A stretch of 64,000 nt of DNA from Rhodococcus sp. OK302. GTDB lineage: Bacteria; Actinomycetota; Actinomycetes; Mycobacteriales; Mycobacteriaceae. Below are positions 52,701-62,298 of this stretch, piece by piece. Numbering within the stretch: position 1 is the first letter of the stretch; every line of letters begins with the position of its first letter. The notes beneath the pieces are model-generated. The model saw only the letters and a program-made list of their open reading frames with translations, was not told the DNA's origin and made no database searches. The stretch is from contig NZ_NPJZ01000001.1 in assembly GCF_002245895.1 (NCBI RefSeq), positions 1,462,501-1,526,500 of the forward strand, written 5' to 3'. The translations under genes and the position numbers were made by a program.

Positions 52701-54674
52701 TCAACCCACATGCACATGAGGTCTGCGGGACCGATGTGGCTCGGCGCGGCGCAGGACCTCTCGGGTGACCGGAGCGGTTTCACCTTCGCCGATGAACAGG
52801 AATCGCAGCAGATTGGTCAGCGGATTGCCCTCGGACCACTCGAAGTACACGTCGGGAATCACTCCGGTGAGGTCTCGCGTTCGCAGCAGCACTGCCGCAA
52901 TGGTGTTGGGCACTGCCGGGCTGTTCACCCACAAAACACGATGGTCACCACGCCTACGGCCGTGAATGAGCAGATCGGTGCTGAAATCGGAGGAATCGAT
53001 GACGTTGACTTCGATGAAGATGATCGACTCGGTCGACGGAATATTGCTGTCGGCTCGCTGCTGCAGTTCCTTGGTTCGATATTGGTTTTCGTCGAGATGC
53101 TCAGCATCGTGCGCAACCATCGCGAGGTAGCCTTCCTTCGCGGCGTCGGTGATGAACCGCAAAGCGGTCTCGTCGAATTCGACAGAAGTGGCACGCAGTT
53201 CAAATGCCCGTGAAATTCGAGACAGCAACGATACGACGAGGATTGCGGCGATGAAGAACGACGCGACCTTCACTCCGTCCGGCCGCTCCACGATGTTGGC
53301 GATCGTCGTATAGACAAATAGGACTGCGATAAAGCTGAAGCCCCAGAACAATTTTCGGGCGCCATGTTTGCGTGCCGAGAGTGCGACGGCGACAGTCGCG
53401 GAGGAGATGAGGACAAGAACACCGGTTGCATACGCGGAACTTTGGGCGTCGACATTCGCGTCGAAATAGACCGTGACGGTGATCGCGATGATGCTGAAAA
53501 CAAGGACGAGTGGGCGCACTGCCCGCGCCCACGACGGGGCCATTCCGTACCGGGGGAGGTATCGCGGAACAAGATTGAGCAAACCGGCCATCGCGGAAGC
53601 GCCGGCAAACCACAAAATCAGAATGGTGCTCAGGTCGTAGACGCTTCCGAAAATTTGCCCCAGGTAGTCGTGAGCGAGAAATGCCAAAGCTCGACCGTTG
53701 GCTGCTCCGCCGGGCTGAAACTCGTTCTCCGGGATGAGGATTGTCGTAACCAGGCTCGATGTCAGCAAGAACCCGCTCATGATCAATGCGGCTGTGGTGA
53801 GCAATCGTTTGGCTCCGCGGATACGGCCTTCCGGATTCTCCTCGGTGTCGTCTCGATCGCCTTTGATCTGCGGCATGACTGCGACACCGGTCTCGAAACC
53901 CGATAGTCCGAGAGCAAGTTTCGGGAAAACGATCAGCGCGACCAGGATCATCATCGCGGGGTTTCCATGTTCTGTCGACATGGCCCGAGTCCAGTCGGTG
54001 ACCAATGACGGAGCCGTCGCGATGTGCCATAAACCTGTGCCGATCACGACCAAATTCAGTGCGAGGTACACCGCGACCAAGCCCACTGCGATACCGATGG
54101 CTTCGGTGAACCCACGAAGAAAAACAGCAGACAGGAGTGCGAGGAGAACAAGAGTGACCGCGACAGTGTGTCCGGAGAGAAAGGTTGGCGCAAAAGGATT
54201 TTCGATAAGGTGTGCGGTGGCGTCGGCGGCCGAAAGTGTCATCGTGATCAAGAAATCCGTTGCCGCGAAACCCAACAGCACCAGAACGAATATCTTTCCA
54301 CGCCACTTGGGCAGAAGTTTTTCGAGCATGGCGATGGAACCTTCGCCGTGCGGACTTTCGCGGGCAACACGGCGGTATACCGGCAGGGCGCCGAAGATGG
54401 TGAGCAGGATCAGAACGATTGTTGCGAGAGGTGCCAAGGTTCCGGCCGCGAGAGCGGCAATTCCGGGTTGGTAACCGAGTGTCGAGAAATAGTCGACACC
54501 CGTCAGACACATGACCTTCCACCACGGGTGGCGATGTTCTTTTTTCGGTGTGATGCGGTGCGGGCCAAGGTGTCCACCGGGTTCTTCGGTGATGTCTGCG
54601 AGCAACCACGAACTGAGTCGACGTTTAGCTGAGGGCTCGTTGTCTGGTGTGTCGTTCTCGGCCGCTGTCACCAT
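52701..54674 (-). CDS. APC-superfamily permease with cytoplasmic C-terminal domain
   Basis: 657 residues. About 12 transmembrane helices span residues 50-480, starting [16 protein letters not shown], a glycine-containing first helix typical of APC carriers. A cytoplasmic tail of about 170 residues has alternating beta/alpha character ([32 protein letters not shown]). Such tails occur in uncharacterised actinobacterial permeases and might bind a regulatory ligand. The substrate is unknown (amino acid or K+/amine). Single-gene unit. Confidence 0.87.
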   Translation of the reverse strand: MVTAAENDTPDNEPSAKRRLSSWLLADITEEPGGHLGPHRITPKKEHRHPWWKVMCLTGVDYFSTLGYQPGIAALAAGTLAPLATIVLILLTIFGALPVYRRVARESPHGEGSIAMLEKLLPKWRGKIFVLVLLGFAATDFLITMTLSAADATAHLIENPFAPTFLSGHTVAVTLVLLALLSAVFLRGFTEAIGIAVGLVAVYLALNLVVIGTGLWHIATAPSLVTDWTRAMSTEHGNPAMMILVALIVFPKLALGLSGFETGVAVMPQIKGDRDDTEENPEGRIRGAKRLLTTAALIMSGFLLTSSLVTTILIPENEFQPGGAANGRALAFLAHDYLGQIFGSVYDLSTILILWFAGASAMAGLLNLVPRYLPRYGMAPSWARAVRPLVLVFSIIAITVTVYFDANVDAQSSAYATGVLVLISSATVAVALSARKHGARKLFWGFSFIAVLFVYTTIANIVERPDGVKVASFFIAAILVVSLLSRISRAFELRATSVEFDETALRFITDAAKEGYLAMVAHDAEHLDENQYRTKELQQRADSNIPSTESIIFIEVNVIDSSDFSTDLLIHGRRRGDHRVLWVNSPAVPNTIAAVLLRTRDLTGVIPDVYFEWSEGNPLTNLLRFLFIGEGETAPVTREVLRRAEPHRSRRPHVHVG

Positions 54675-54719
54675 GAAAATCTGCTCCTCGCCCGAGTGGA
54701 TCAGTTAGGTGTACCCCTT

Positions 54720-55538
54720 TCAGGGCTTGATGAATACATCATCGAGCGTGACGGTCCGCAGATTGCGCGTGCGAATGACGTCCAACAACTGCTGATAGAC
54801 ATGCGTGACGGGCAAATAGTTGAGGTGTCCGATGACTATCGCATTGGGTGTGAAGTACTGGTTCGCCATCGAGACTATGTAGTCCTCGGTGATGAGGGAC
54901 GAGTCCGACAACGATCCGTACCACAATGTCGGTACGGTGTATCCGAGCTGTGCGGCAACGGAATCTGTTGTTGCATTGTGCTTTCCGTAAGGTGGTCGAA
55001 AGTAGGGGGCAGCGTTGACGCCATAGGTGGTGCGCAGAAAGTTGGCGTTCCTGGTCAATTCGTCCGACACCTGTTGTTTGGAGACGGTTGTGAGGTCGGG
55101 GTGTGACCACGTGTGGTTACCGAGTTGAATCTGTCCGCTCTCGACCAGTGGGCGCAATAGGGCGGCATTATCGGTCCACGAGGCGTACTGCCCGTTCACG
55201 AAGTAGGTAAGTCGCACCCCGCTGTCCTTCGAGAACTGGGTGTACAGGCGGACCACTTCCGAATTCACCCCGTCGTCGACGGTGAGGGCGAGAAGGTTGC
55301 CGTCACCGGGTAGCGCGGTGAGTGCGCCGCCGCCGGGGAGTGGCACTCGTGCAGAGAGGGGCGGTGGAGGCAATAGCACTGGTGTCGACGGTGGTGTTTG
55401 CCCCGCAGTTGTCGTCTCGTCTGCAACTGCGGTCGCAGCGCCGATTGAGGTGGAGGAACAAGCGGTCGCCCCGGCTAAAGTCGCTGCTCCTGACAGAGTT
55501 GCGGTAGCAAGGGTCCAGAGAAACTGCCGTCGGTCCAC
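54720..55538 (-). CDS. polysaccharide deacetylase-family exported protein
   Basis: 272 residues. The N-terminus DRRQFLW followed by a hydrophobic stretch looks like a Tat signal; a cysteine at LAGATAC could be a weak lipobox. The NodB-type core has LTVDDGVNSEV (catalytic Asp-Asp), GNHTWSHPDL (metal histidines) and FRPPYGKHN. These enzymes remove N-acetyl groups from peptidoglycan or other glycans outside the membrane. The last part is shorter than in many NodB proteins. The gene stands alone. Confidence 0.9.
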   Translation of the reverse strand: MDRRQFLWTLATATLSGAATLAGATACSSTSIGAATAVADETTTAGQTPPSTPVLLPPPPLSARVPLPGGGALTALPGDGNLLALTVDDGVNSEVVRLYTQFSKDSGVRLTYFVNGQYASWTDNAALLRPLVESGQIQLGNHTWSHPDLTTVSKQQVSDELTRNANFLRTTYGVNAAPYFRPPYGKHNATTDSVAAQLGYTVPTLWYGSLSDSSLITEDYIVSMANQYFTPNAIVIGHLNYLPVTHVYQQLLDVIRTRNLRTVTLDDVFIKP

Positions 55539-55772
55539 AGAGCGGAGTGTATGGCTCGTCGCGGGATTGTCTGCATCGCTCTCAGTCTTTCTTCAGGACT
55601 GGTTTTCGGGTCTGGAATGCATCAAATTTTGCCGACTGAGTTCTCAGCAGATTCGCAGGATTCTCGCGCTGATTTCTTCGTGATGCGGGTCTAGATTGGA
55701 GAAGTCGAACCTCGTCGGATGCTTGACTTTTCGGGTATTCGAAGAGGGTTGCGAAGGTGAAAGGACAATGCA

Positions 55773-55979
55773 ATGGCTACGAGTGTCGCGGTAAGAGACT
55801 CGGCAACGTCGAGCAAGCGGACAATTCCGTTGTCTCAGTACGTCGCGGAGCATCCGGCGGTCCGAGTTTTTCCGCCGACGAGTGAACGTGCCACCAGGAT
55901 CGCGATGCTGACGATGTTCGCTCTGATCGCAGTGTCGTTGCTGGTCTTGGTGCTGGATGAAGCCGGACTCTTCGGCTGA
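55773..55979 (+). CDS. small single-pass membrane protein
   Basis: 68 residues from ATG 55773. A basic, hydrophilic start of about 40 residues is followed by one hydrophobic helix (ATRIAMLTMFALIAVSLLVL) and a short acidic end. No recognised domain. It is 26 bp upstream of the crotonase gene and may share its transcript. Coding is supported by the RBS-like GTGAAAGGACA and its conserved-looking layout, not by homology. Confidence 0.6.
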   Translation: MATSVAVRDSATSSKRTIPLSQYVAEHPAVRVFPPTSERATRIAMLTMFALIAVSLLVLVLDEAGLFG

Positions 55980-56005
55980 CCGCCACTCGAGGTTACTCTT
56001 GAGTA

Positions 56006-56836
56006 ATGAGCGAACAGAAGAGCTGGAATGCGTTCACAGTCGAGCGCGAAGACAACATTGCCCAGGTGACGTTGATCGGCCCCGGCAAGGGCAACGCGAT
56101 GGGCCCGGATTTCTGGAGTGAACTCCCAGCGATCTTCGCCGACCTCGACGCAGATCCTGAAGTGCGGGCCGTCGTCGTCGCCGGTTCGGGCAAGCACTTC
56201 TCGTTCGGACTGGACCTGGCTGCCATGAGCGGAGAGTTCGGCGCCGTCATGGCAGACAAGGCCCAGGCCGGCCCTCGAACCAAATTCCACGACATGATCA
56301 AGCGCATGCAGTTGGGCATCAACGCTGTTGCCGATTGCCGCAAGCCTGTGATCGCTGCAGTCCAGGGCTGGTGCATCGGCGGTGGCGTCGACCTCATCAC
56401 CGCCGCCGACATCCGCTACGCGAGCGCCGACGCAAAGTTCAGCATCCGTGAGGTGAAGGTTGCCATCGTCGCAGACATGGGCAGTCTCGCTCGTCTGCCT
56501 GCGATCATCGGCGACGGCCACCTGCGTGAACTGGCACTGACCGGCAAGGACATCGATGCGGCGCGCGCCGAGAAGATCGGTCTCGTCAACGACGTGTTCG
56601 CCGACGCCGACGCCGTGCTCGCGGCCGCTCGTGCAACGGCCAAGGAGATCGCTCTCAACCCGCCGCTCGTCGTCCACGGCATCAAAGACGTCCTCGATCA
56701 CACGCGGAGCGCGAGCGTGAACGACAGCCTGCGCTACGTCGCAGCCTGGAACGCGGCGTTCCTGCCGTCGCAGGATCTGACCGAAGCCATCACCTCCGTC
56801 TTCCAGAAGCGTCCCGCTGCCTTCAAGGGCGAGTAG
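56006..56836 (+). CDS. enoyl-CoA hydratase/isomerase (crotonase) family protein
   Basis: 276 residues. Crotonase features: GSGKHFSFGLDLAAM forms the first oxyanion segment and QGWCIGGGVDLITAADIRYA the second. The acidic residue in the position equivalent to the second catalytic Glu is Asp (ADMGSLARLP), as in dienoyl-CoA isomerases (ECH1). A delta(3,5)-delta(2,4)-dienoyl-CoA isomerase is a good alternative to a hydratase. ATG after ACTCTTGAGTA; a 16-bp-stem terminator follows. Confidence 0.88.
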   Translation: MSEQKSWNAFTVEREDNIAQVTLIGPGKGNAMGPDFWSELPAIFADLDADPEVRAVVVAGSGKHFSFGLDLAAMSGEFGAVMADKAQAGPRTKFHDMIKRMQLGINAVADCRKPVIAAVQGWCIGGGVDLITAADIRYASADAKFSIREVKVAIVADMGSLARLPAIIGDGHLRELALTGKDIDAARAEKIGLVNDVFADADAVLAAARATAKEIALNPPLVVHGIKDVLDHTRSASVNDSLRYVAAWNAAFLPSQDLTEAITSVFQKRPAAFKGE

Positions 56837-56863
56837 AGAAACGGCGAGTAACCGCAAGCACAA

Positions 56864-56900
56864 AAAATCCCCGCACATCGAAAAGATGTGCGGGGATTTT
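56864..56900. terminator. bidirectional terminator between crotonase and pyrophosphatase genes
   Basis: AAAATCCCCGCACATC and GATGTGCGGGGATTTT form a perfect 16-bp stem with a GAAAA loop, A-rich at one side and T-rich at the other. Confidence 0.95.
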
Positions 56901-56914
56901 CTTACGCAAATGCG

Positions 56915-57406
56915 TCAGTGTCCGCCGTTGTCGGCGAGACGCTTGATCGAAGCCTCGACCTCGGCCTTTGCCTCGGCTGCGCCAACCCAGTCAGCGCCGG
57001 TGACGTGCTTGTTCGGCTCCAAGTCCTTGTAGTGGACGAAGAAATGCTTGATCGCGTCCAGTTCGAACTGCGAAATGTCGCTGAGATCCTGAATGTGATC
57101 CCAACGGGGGTCGCCTGCCGGAACGCACAGGACCTTGTCGTCTCCGCCGGCCTCGTCGACCATCTTGAACATGGCGACGGGGCGAGCCTCGACGATTACG
57201 CCGGGGTAGACGGACTCGGGCAGAAGAACCATGGCGTCCAGAGGATCGCCGTCCTCGCCGAGGGTGTTCTCGATGTATCCGTAGTCAGCCGGGTAGCCGA
57301 AAGCGGTGTAGAGGTAACGGTCCAGCTTTACGCGGCCAGTCTCGTGGTCGACCTCGTACTTGTTGCGCTGACCCTTGGGGATCTCGATGGTGACGTCGAA
57401 CTCCAC
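56915..57406 (-). CDS. ppa: inorganic pyrophosphatase
   Basis: 163 residues from GTG 57406 (the longer open frame upstream is not coding). The family pattern is complete: [37 protein letters not shown] (the DGDPLD metal site) and a final [11 protein letters not shown]. Hydrolyses PPi to two phosphates in the cytosol. It is divergent from the carboxypeptidase gene at 57510, with 103 bp between the two starts. Confidence 0.97.
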   Translation of the reverse strand: MEFDVTIEIPKGQRNKYEVDHETGRVKLDRYLYTAFGYPADYGYIENTLGEDGDPLDAMVLLPESVYPGVIVEARPVAMFKMVDEAGGDDKVLCVPAGDPRWDHIQDLSDISQFELDAIKHFFVHYKDLEPNKHVTGADWVGAAEAKAEVEASIKRLADNGGH

Positions 57407-57509
57407 GCCGATTCCTCGCTGTCGTGTCGGTAATGATTCGTCGGAAGGATATCGGGTCAAGGATAAGGTTGGCTGACCACCCAGCAAGGCGAGTACAGAC
57501 GGAGGGGCG

Positions 57510-58919
57510 TTGTCGGGCCAGGGAAAGAAAAAGATGGGCTCGTTGGAAGAGCATCGACGACGCACAGTTCGCGTACTTCTTGCGGTGTGCGTCGTTGCCG
57601 TGGTGGCTATCGCAGCGGTGCTGGCGGTGGCACTCGGATCCGCTGAGGAACCCACTCAGAACGCGATAGCGACGACGTCGCCGCAGCCGACGCCGGTAAC
57701 TCCGTCGCCGCAGGTGGTGCCCGTTCCGACGGATGCGCCGATGCCGTCGGAAGCAGGAATTGCCGCGGCTATCGGTCTGGCTGTAGCGAACCCGGATCTG
57801 GGGAAGTTCTCCGGTGTCGTCGCTGACGCATTGACCGGGAAGGTGCTGTGGAGCGTCGACCCGTCGACGCCCATGACACCGGCATCCACGACCAAAATTC
57901 TCACCGCAGGCGCGGCGCTGTTGAAGTTGCCGCTCGATCACCGGGTGTCGACAACGGTTGTTGCCGGTTCGGTACCGGGACAGGTGGTGCTGGTCGGTGG
58001 GGGTGACCCGACACTGACCGCCACGCCCAAAGGCCAGAGCGGGTACTACGCCAATGCAGCGCACATTGCCGACCTGGTCGATCAGATCAAGGCGTCGGGA
58101 ACAGCCGTGGACAGCGTCGTCGTGGACAGCAGCCTGTTCAAGGGCGAGACGATGGCCAAGGGATGGTTCGACGCCGACGTCGCTGCCGGATACATCACGC
58201 CTATCGAGTCCGTGATGATCGAGGGCGGTCGCTTCGACGGAACCAAGGACGAGTCGCCCCGCTCGGAAACTCCGGCATTGGATGCGGGCAAGGTTTTGGC
58301 CAAGGAGCTCGGTATCGACGAATCCAAGGTCAGCGCAGGAGTTGCACCGGCAGGCGCCAAGCCGATCGCGACCGTGCAATCCGCGCCGCTGAGTGACCGG
58401 TTGATGCAGATGATGGACCATTCCGACAACGTGCTCGCCGAGACCATCGGACGTGAGGTGGCGATTGCATCAGGCATCGAAGCCTCGTTCGCCGGTGCCG
58501 TCGACGCGACCGGCAAGACTCTGCAGGCAGCAGGATTCGGCTACACCGGTGTTTCGCTCTTCGATTCGAGCGGGTTGTCCGTCGACGATCTGATTCCTGC
58601 CGAAGTTCTCGATCGTGTGATGACGGCCGCCGCAGGTGACGGGGATCCGAAACTTCGCCCGCTGCTCGACTACCTGCCCGTTGCCGGTGGAACGGGCAGT
58701 TTGTCCGATCGATACGCGTCGGGCAACAGAACGGGCGCAGGTTGGGTGCGCGCCAAGACGGGAACTCTGTCGACCGCGAGCGCGTTGTCAGGTTTTGTAG
58801 TCGATCAAAACGGCCGAGTGCTCACCTTCGCGCTCATGTCGAACGATCGACCACCTGAAGTGAGTCGTCCAGCTCTGGACGCCATCGCTGGAGCATTGAG
58901 GAATTGCGGGTGCCAATAG
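57510..58919 (+). CDS. dacB: D-alanyl-D-alanine carboxypeptidase/endopeptidase (PBP4-type)
   Basis: 469 residues from TTG 57510; ATG 57534 is an alternative. One transmembrane helix (about 20-45), a Pro-rich linker, then a class C penicillin-binding domain: Ser126-xx-Lys129 (ASTTKI), SDN in [10 protein letters not shown], and KTG in [10 protein letters not shown]. It trims or cleaves peptidoglycan cross-links outside the membrane. It begins a run of five genes conserved in mycolic-acid actinobacteria: dacB, DUF2342, tilS, hpt and, later, ftsH. The 3' end overlaps the next gene. Confidence 0.94.
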   Translation: MSGQGKKKMGSLEEHRRRTVRVLLAVCVVAVVAIAAVLAVALGSAEEPTQNAIATTSPQPTPVTPSPQVVPVPTDAPMPSEAGIAAAIGLAVANPDLGKFSGVVADALTGKVLWSVDPSTPMTPASTTKILTAGAALLKLPLDHRVSTTVVAGSVPGQVVLVGGGDPTLTATPKGQSGYYANAAHIADLVDQIKASGTAVDSVVVDSSLFKGETMAKGWFDADVAAGYITPIESVMIEGGRFDGTKDESPRSETPALDAGKVLAKELGIDESKVSAGVAPAGAKPIATVQSAPLSDRLMQMMDHSDNVLAETIGREVAIASGIEASFAGAVDATGKTLQAAGFGYTGVSLFDSSGLSVDDLIPAEVLDRVMTAAAGDGDPKLRPLLDYLPVAGGTGSLSDRYASGNRTGAGWVRAKTGTLSTASALSGFVVDQNGRVLTFALMSNDRPPEVSRPALDAIAGALRNCGCQ

Positions 58920-59986
58920 TGGCCGACAAGACTCCTGACGAAGAATCGACAACCCTGGGTGGGGCAGTCGATTGGAGTCTCGCTGCGAAGGCCGGCATTA
59001 AGTTTGCTCCCAGCGGTCCCGCGATGTCGAGGTACACATTCGAAACGGCCACGGCCGAACTGGCCGACGCGTCGGAACGCGCTGAGTTGCCGGTGCGTGA
59101 AGTCACCGGCCTAGCCGACGGCCTCCCCGTCCCCGCCGCTGATGTCCTCGATCGCGCCGGCTGGATTACCGCAGCATCGCGGTCCATGGCGAACCTCACC
59201 GGAGCAGATCCGGACGGCAACGGAACCTTTCTGGTGGGCAAGCCTGCAGGTCTGCAGGCCGGCGCGATGCTCGCCTACCTGTCGTCGGCGATTCTCGGGC
59301 AGTACGACCCGTTTACCGGCGAGCACGGAACGCTGCTGCTCGTCACTCCCAACATCGTGTCCGTCGAACGTTCGCTGCGACTGAACCCGAGTGACTTCCG
59401 GCTCTGGGTTTGCCTGCACGAAGTAACTCATCGCGTGCAGTTCTCGTCGTCACCGTGGTTGGCGGATTACATGAAGGAATCCGTCGAAACCTTGAGTGCG
59501 ACGGTCGACGAGTCGATGACGGACGTCGTCGGGCGTCTCGCTGCGGAACTACGGTCCAGAAAAGACCCGGCCGCTGCAGACGACTCCACCCCCGGCGGAA
59601 TCATCGGGCTGCTGCGAGCATCGCAAGCAGAGCCGCAACGCGACGCTCTCGACCGCATGCTGATTCTCGGAACGCTCCTCGAAGGCCACGCCGATCACGT
59701 GATGGATGCCGTCGGACCCGCGGTGGTGCCGTCGGTGACCACGATTCGTGCTGCCTTCGACAAGCGTCGGCAGCGCAAGTCCAACCCGATGCAGCGCATC
59801 ATCAAGATGCTTCTCGGCATGGACGCCAAGATGGCGCAGTACGTCCGCGGTAAGGCCTTTGTCGACGCCGTCGTCCTCAAGGTCGGGATGGAGCAGTTCA
59901 ACACCATCTGGACGGGGCCGGACACCTTGCCGTTGCTCGACGAGATCGACAACCCCGACGCGTGGGTGAAGCGAGTGCTCGGCTAG
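58904..59986 (+). CDS. DUF2342 zinc-dependent metalloprotease-like protein
   Basis: 360 residues from TTG 58904; GTG 58910 or 58919 would reduce the overlap with dacB. The metal site is HEVTH (His172, Glu173, His176) followed by DYMKESVETLSATVDESMTD. Databases label this family 'zinc-dependent metalloprotease' or 'coenzyme F420 biosynthesis-associated'. Its real substrate is not established. It is fixed between dacB and tilS in many actinobacteria. The stop is adjacent to the tilS ATG. Confidence 0.9.
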   Translation: MRVPIVADKTPDEESTTLGGAVDWSLAAKAGIKFAPSGPAMSRYTFETATAELADASERAELPVREVTGLADGLPVPAADVLDRAGWITAASRSMANLTGADPDGNGTFLVGKPAGLQAGAMLAYLSSAILGQYDPFTGEHGTLLLVTPNIVSVERSLRLNPSDFRLWVCLHEVTHRVQFSSSPWLADYMKESVETLSATVDESMTDVVGRLAAELRSRKDPAAADDSTPGGIIGLLRASQAEPQRDALDRMLILGTLLEGHADHVMDAVGPAVVPSVTTIRAAFDKRRQRKSNPMQRIIKMLLGMDAKMAQYVRGKAFVDAVVLKVGMEQFNTIWTGPDTLPLLDEIDNPDAWVKRVLG

Positions 59987-60991
59987 ATGTTGCTGCCTGA
60001 AACTGCGGCGCTGCTGGAATTGAGGCTGGCGGTGCGGGCGTGGCTGCGGTTGTACGGGCCGAGCGGTGGAGCGGAGCGAGCGGGAATGTCGCCGGCTGTT
60101 GTCGTGGCGTTGTCGGGTGGAGCCGATTCGCTTGCTCTGACGGCGGCTGCCGTGGCCGAGGCGGAGTCGGTTGACGCGTTGATCGTCGACCACCGCCTGC
60201 AGGAGGGTTCGGGCGATGTCGCTCGTGTTGCCGCAGATCAGGCCCTGGCATTGGGAGTCCGATCAGTTCACGTGCTGGCAGTTGACGTGGACCGCAGTGG
60301 AAGCCTCGAGGCGGCAGCCCGTGATGCGCGCTACCGGGCCCTGGACGGTGCCAGGGGAGACTTGCCGGTCCTTCTCGGGCACACTCTCGACGATCAGGCA
60401 GAAACGGTTCTCCTCGGGCTTGCCCGGGGATCCGGTGGCCGTTCCATTCAGGGAATGCAGGCCTTCGACGATCCGTGGGGCCGCCCACTGCTCGGTGTGC
60501 GACGGTCGGTAACCCGAGCAGCGTGCGTCGACCTGTCGATCACGCCCTGGGAAGACCCACACAACACCAACGACGAGTTCACTCGCGTCCGGTTGCGGCA
60601 TGAGGCCCTGCCACTTCTCGAAGAGATCCTCGGAGGCGGCGTTGCCGAGGCATTGGCTCGCACCGCAGTGCAATTGCGTGAGGACGGAGAGGTCCTCGAC
60701 GAACGTGCCGCGACTGTTCGTGGGCGCGTTGTTGTCGACGAGGGAGTGGAAGTCGCCACACTCGCGGATTCGGCGAGCGCGATCCGCCGACGCGTCATTC
60801 GGAGCTGGCTACATGAACGCGGCGCAAAAGCATTGACGGACAAGCAGTTACGTGCCGTCGACGCGCTGGTTACCGATTGGCGTGGGCAGGGTGGTGTCGC
60901 GATCGGCGGCGGAACCCCGGAGGCGAGGTTGGTGGTGGTCCGTCGACGTGGCAGGCTGATCGTTGGATTCGAAGACCGACGAAGGGTTTGA
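59987..60991 (+). CDS. tilS: tRNA(Ile)-lysidine synthase
   Basis: 334 residues. The PP-loop ATP motif is VALSGGADSLALTAAA. A short actinobacterial C-terminal domain follows the catalytic part, with the usual GHTLDDQAETVLLGLARGSG and HNTNDEFTRVRLRHEALP motifs. It modifies C34 of the AUA-reading tRNA(Ile) to lysidine. The ATG directly follows the stop of the DUF2342 gene and hpt begins 3 bp after its stop. Confidence 0.96.
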   Translation: MLLPETAALLELRLAVRAWLRLYGPSGGAERAGMSPAVVVALSGGADSLALTAAAVAEAESVDALIVDHRLQEGSGDVARVAADQALALGVRSVHVLAVDVDRSGSLEAAARDARYRALDGARGDLPVLLGHTLDDQAETVLLGLARGSGGRSIQGMQAFDDPWGRPLLGVRRSVTRAACVDLSITPWEDPHNTNDEFTRVRLRHEALPLLEEILGGGVAEALARTAVQLREDGEVLDERAATVRGRVVVDEGVEVATLADSASAIRRRVIRSWLHERGAKALTDKQLRAVDALVTDWRGQGGVAIGGGTPEARLVVVRRRGRLIVGFEDRRRV

Positions 60992-60994
60992 CGC

Positions 60995-61549
60995 GTGTAC
61001 GAGGGTGACATCGCATCGGTATTGATCTCGGAAGACCAGATTCGCCAGCGAACGGCAGAACTGGCTGAGGAGATTGCCAAGCGCTACCCGGTCGGTGCAC
61101 CCGAGGGTGACCTGCTGTTGATCGGTGTCCTCAAGGGCGCTGTTTTCTTCATGACGGACTTCGCGCGAGCCCTGCCGATTCCGTCGCAGATGGAATTCAT
61201 GGCCGTCAGCTCCTACGGTTCCTCGACCTCCTCTTCGGGCGTTGTGCGCATCCTCAAGGACCTCGACAAGGACATCGCCGGCCGCCACGTGCTGATCGTC
61301 GAGGACATCATCGACTCCGGTCTCACACTCTCGTGGTTGATGCGCAACCTCAAGACTCGCAACCCCGCTTCGCTCGAGGTTGTCACGCTGCTCCGCAAGC
61401 CTGACGCCGTGAAGATCGACGTCGACGTTCGTGACGTCGGGTTCGACATTCCCAACGAATTTGTTGTCGGATACGGCCTCGATTACGCCGAGCGTTACCG
61501 CGATCTGCCGTACATCGGTCTGCTCGATCCCGAGGTTTACGGCGGCTGA
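60995..61549 (+). CDS. hpt: hypoxanthine phosphoribosyltransferase
   Basis: 184 residues from GTG 60995. The PRPP motif is [34 protein letters not shown] and [20 protein letters not shown] are conserved HPRT segments. It salvages hypoxanthine and guanine to IMP and GMP. It follows tilS after 3 bp and ends at a terminator. Confidence 0.97.
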   Translation: MYEGDIASVLISEDQIRQRTAELAEEIAKRYPVGAPEGDLLLIGVLKGAVFFMTDFARALPIPSQMEFMAVSSYGSSTSSSGVVRILKDLDKDIAGRHVLIVEDIIDSGLTLSWLMRNLKTRNPASLEVVTLLRKPDAVKIDVDVRDVGFDIPNEFVVGYGLDYAERYRDLPYIGLLDPEVYGG

Positions 61550-61591
61550 GGCCGCTCACTCGTTAACACCTTCGCCTCGGGGGGCGATTTT

Positions 61592-61625
61592 CTCGGTGCC
61601 TGCGCTCGATTGGGCAGGCACCGAG
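61592..61625 (+). terminator. terminator after hpt
   Basis: CTCGGTGCCTGC and GCAGGCACCGAG form a 12-bp stem with a 10-nt loop, followed by AACAAATG. It ends the dacB-hpt operon. Confidence 0.85.
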
Positions 61626-61650
61626 AACAAATGTGGAGGTAGTAGACCTG

Positions 61651-62028
61651 ATGGGTCTCATGGATGGTTTGATCGGCAACGCTGGAAAGATCGATCCAGC
61701 GGCAGCACATCAGGAGTACGCGCGTCTGCTCGGAAACGGTGAGCAGATTCATGCGGCGTATCAGCTGGTCCGCGACGCATTCCTGTTCACCAATCGTCGT
61801 CTGCTGTTCGTCGACAAACAGGGGTTGACGGGCAGGAAAATCGAGTATCGCAGCGTGCCGTACCGCTCGATTACGCAGTTTGCCGTCGAGACGGCGGGAA
61901 CCTTCGATCTTGATGCTGAGCTCAAGATCTGGATCTCGGGAAGCGCGACGCCCATCCAGAAGCAGTTCACCAAGCAGGTCGACATCTACGAAGTCCAGGC
62001 AATTCTGTCGCATTTCGTCGTGTCCTGA
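61651..62028 (+). CDS. bacterial PH-domain protein
   Basis: 125 residues from ATG 61651, after GTGGAGGTAG. It is mostly a seven-strand bacterial PH fold (AFLFTNRRLLFVDKQGLTGR, YRSIT, ELKIWISGS) with a final helix. Such proteins are widespread and probably oligomeric; function is unknown. It lies between hpt and ftsH with its own interval on each side. Confidence 0.88.
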   Translation: MGLMDGLIGNAGKIDPAAAHQEYARLLGNGEQIHAAYQLVRDAFLFTNRRLLFVDKQGLTGRKIEYRSVPYRSITQFAVETAGTFDLDAELKIWISGSATPIQKQFTKQVDIYEVQAILSHFVVS

Positions 62029-62298
62029 CTCTCGGCCGAGATCGCGGGACAGTTAGCCGCCATGCCTTCGCAACCCCAGCAAACGTGTTTTGCTCACACA
62101 AAACGGTGCTGAGCCATAGCTCGGGAACCTGACGGGCACGGTCGTCGTTGGGATAAGTGACGAGCATTTGAGCGAGCTGCTTGGCTGCTGACGGGCACAG
62201 ACGGGACCGACCACGGTAACCTGCAGGTGTCGGTTGACAGCCGGCGGCGACCGGCAGACCCGCACTCCCGAAAGGACCGGCCACATCGGCCGACCTGT

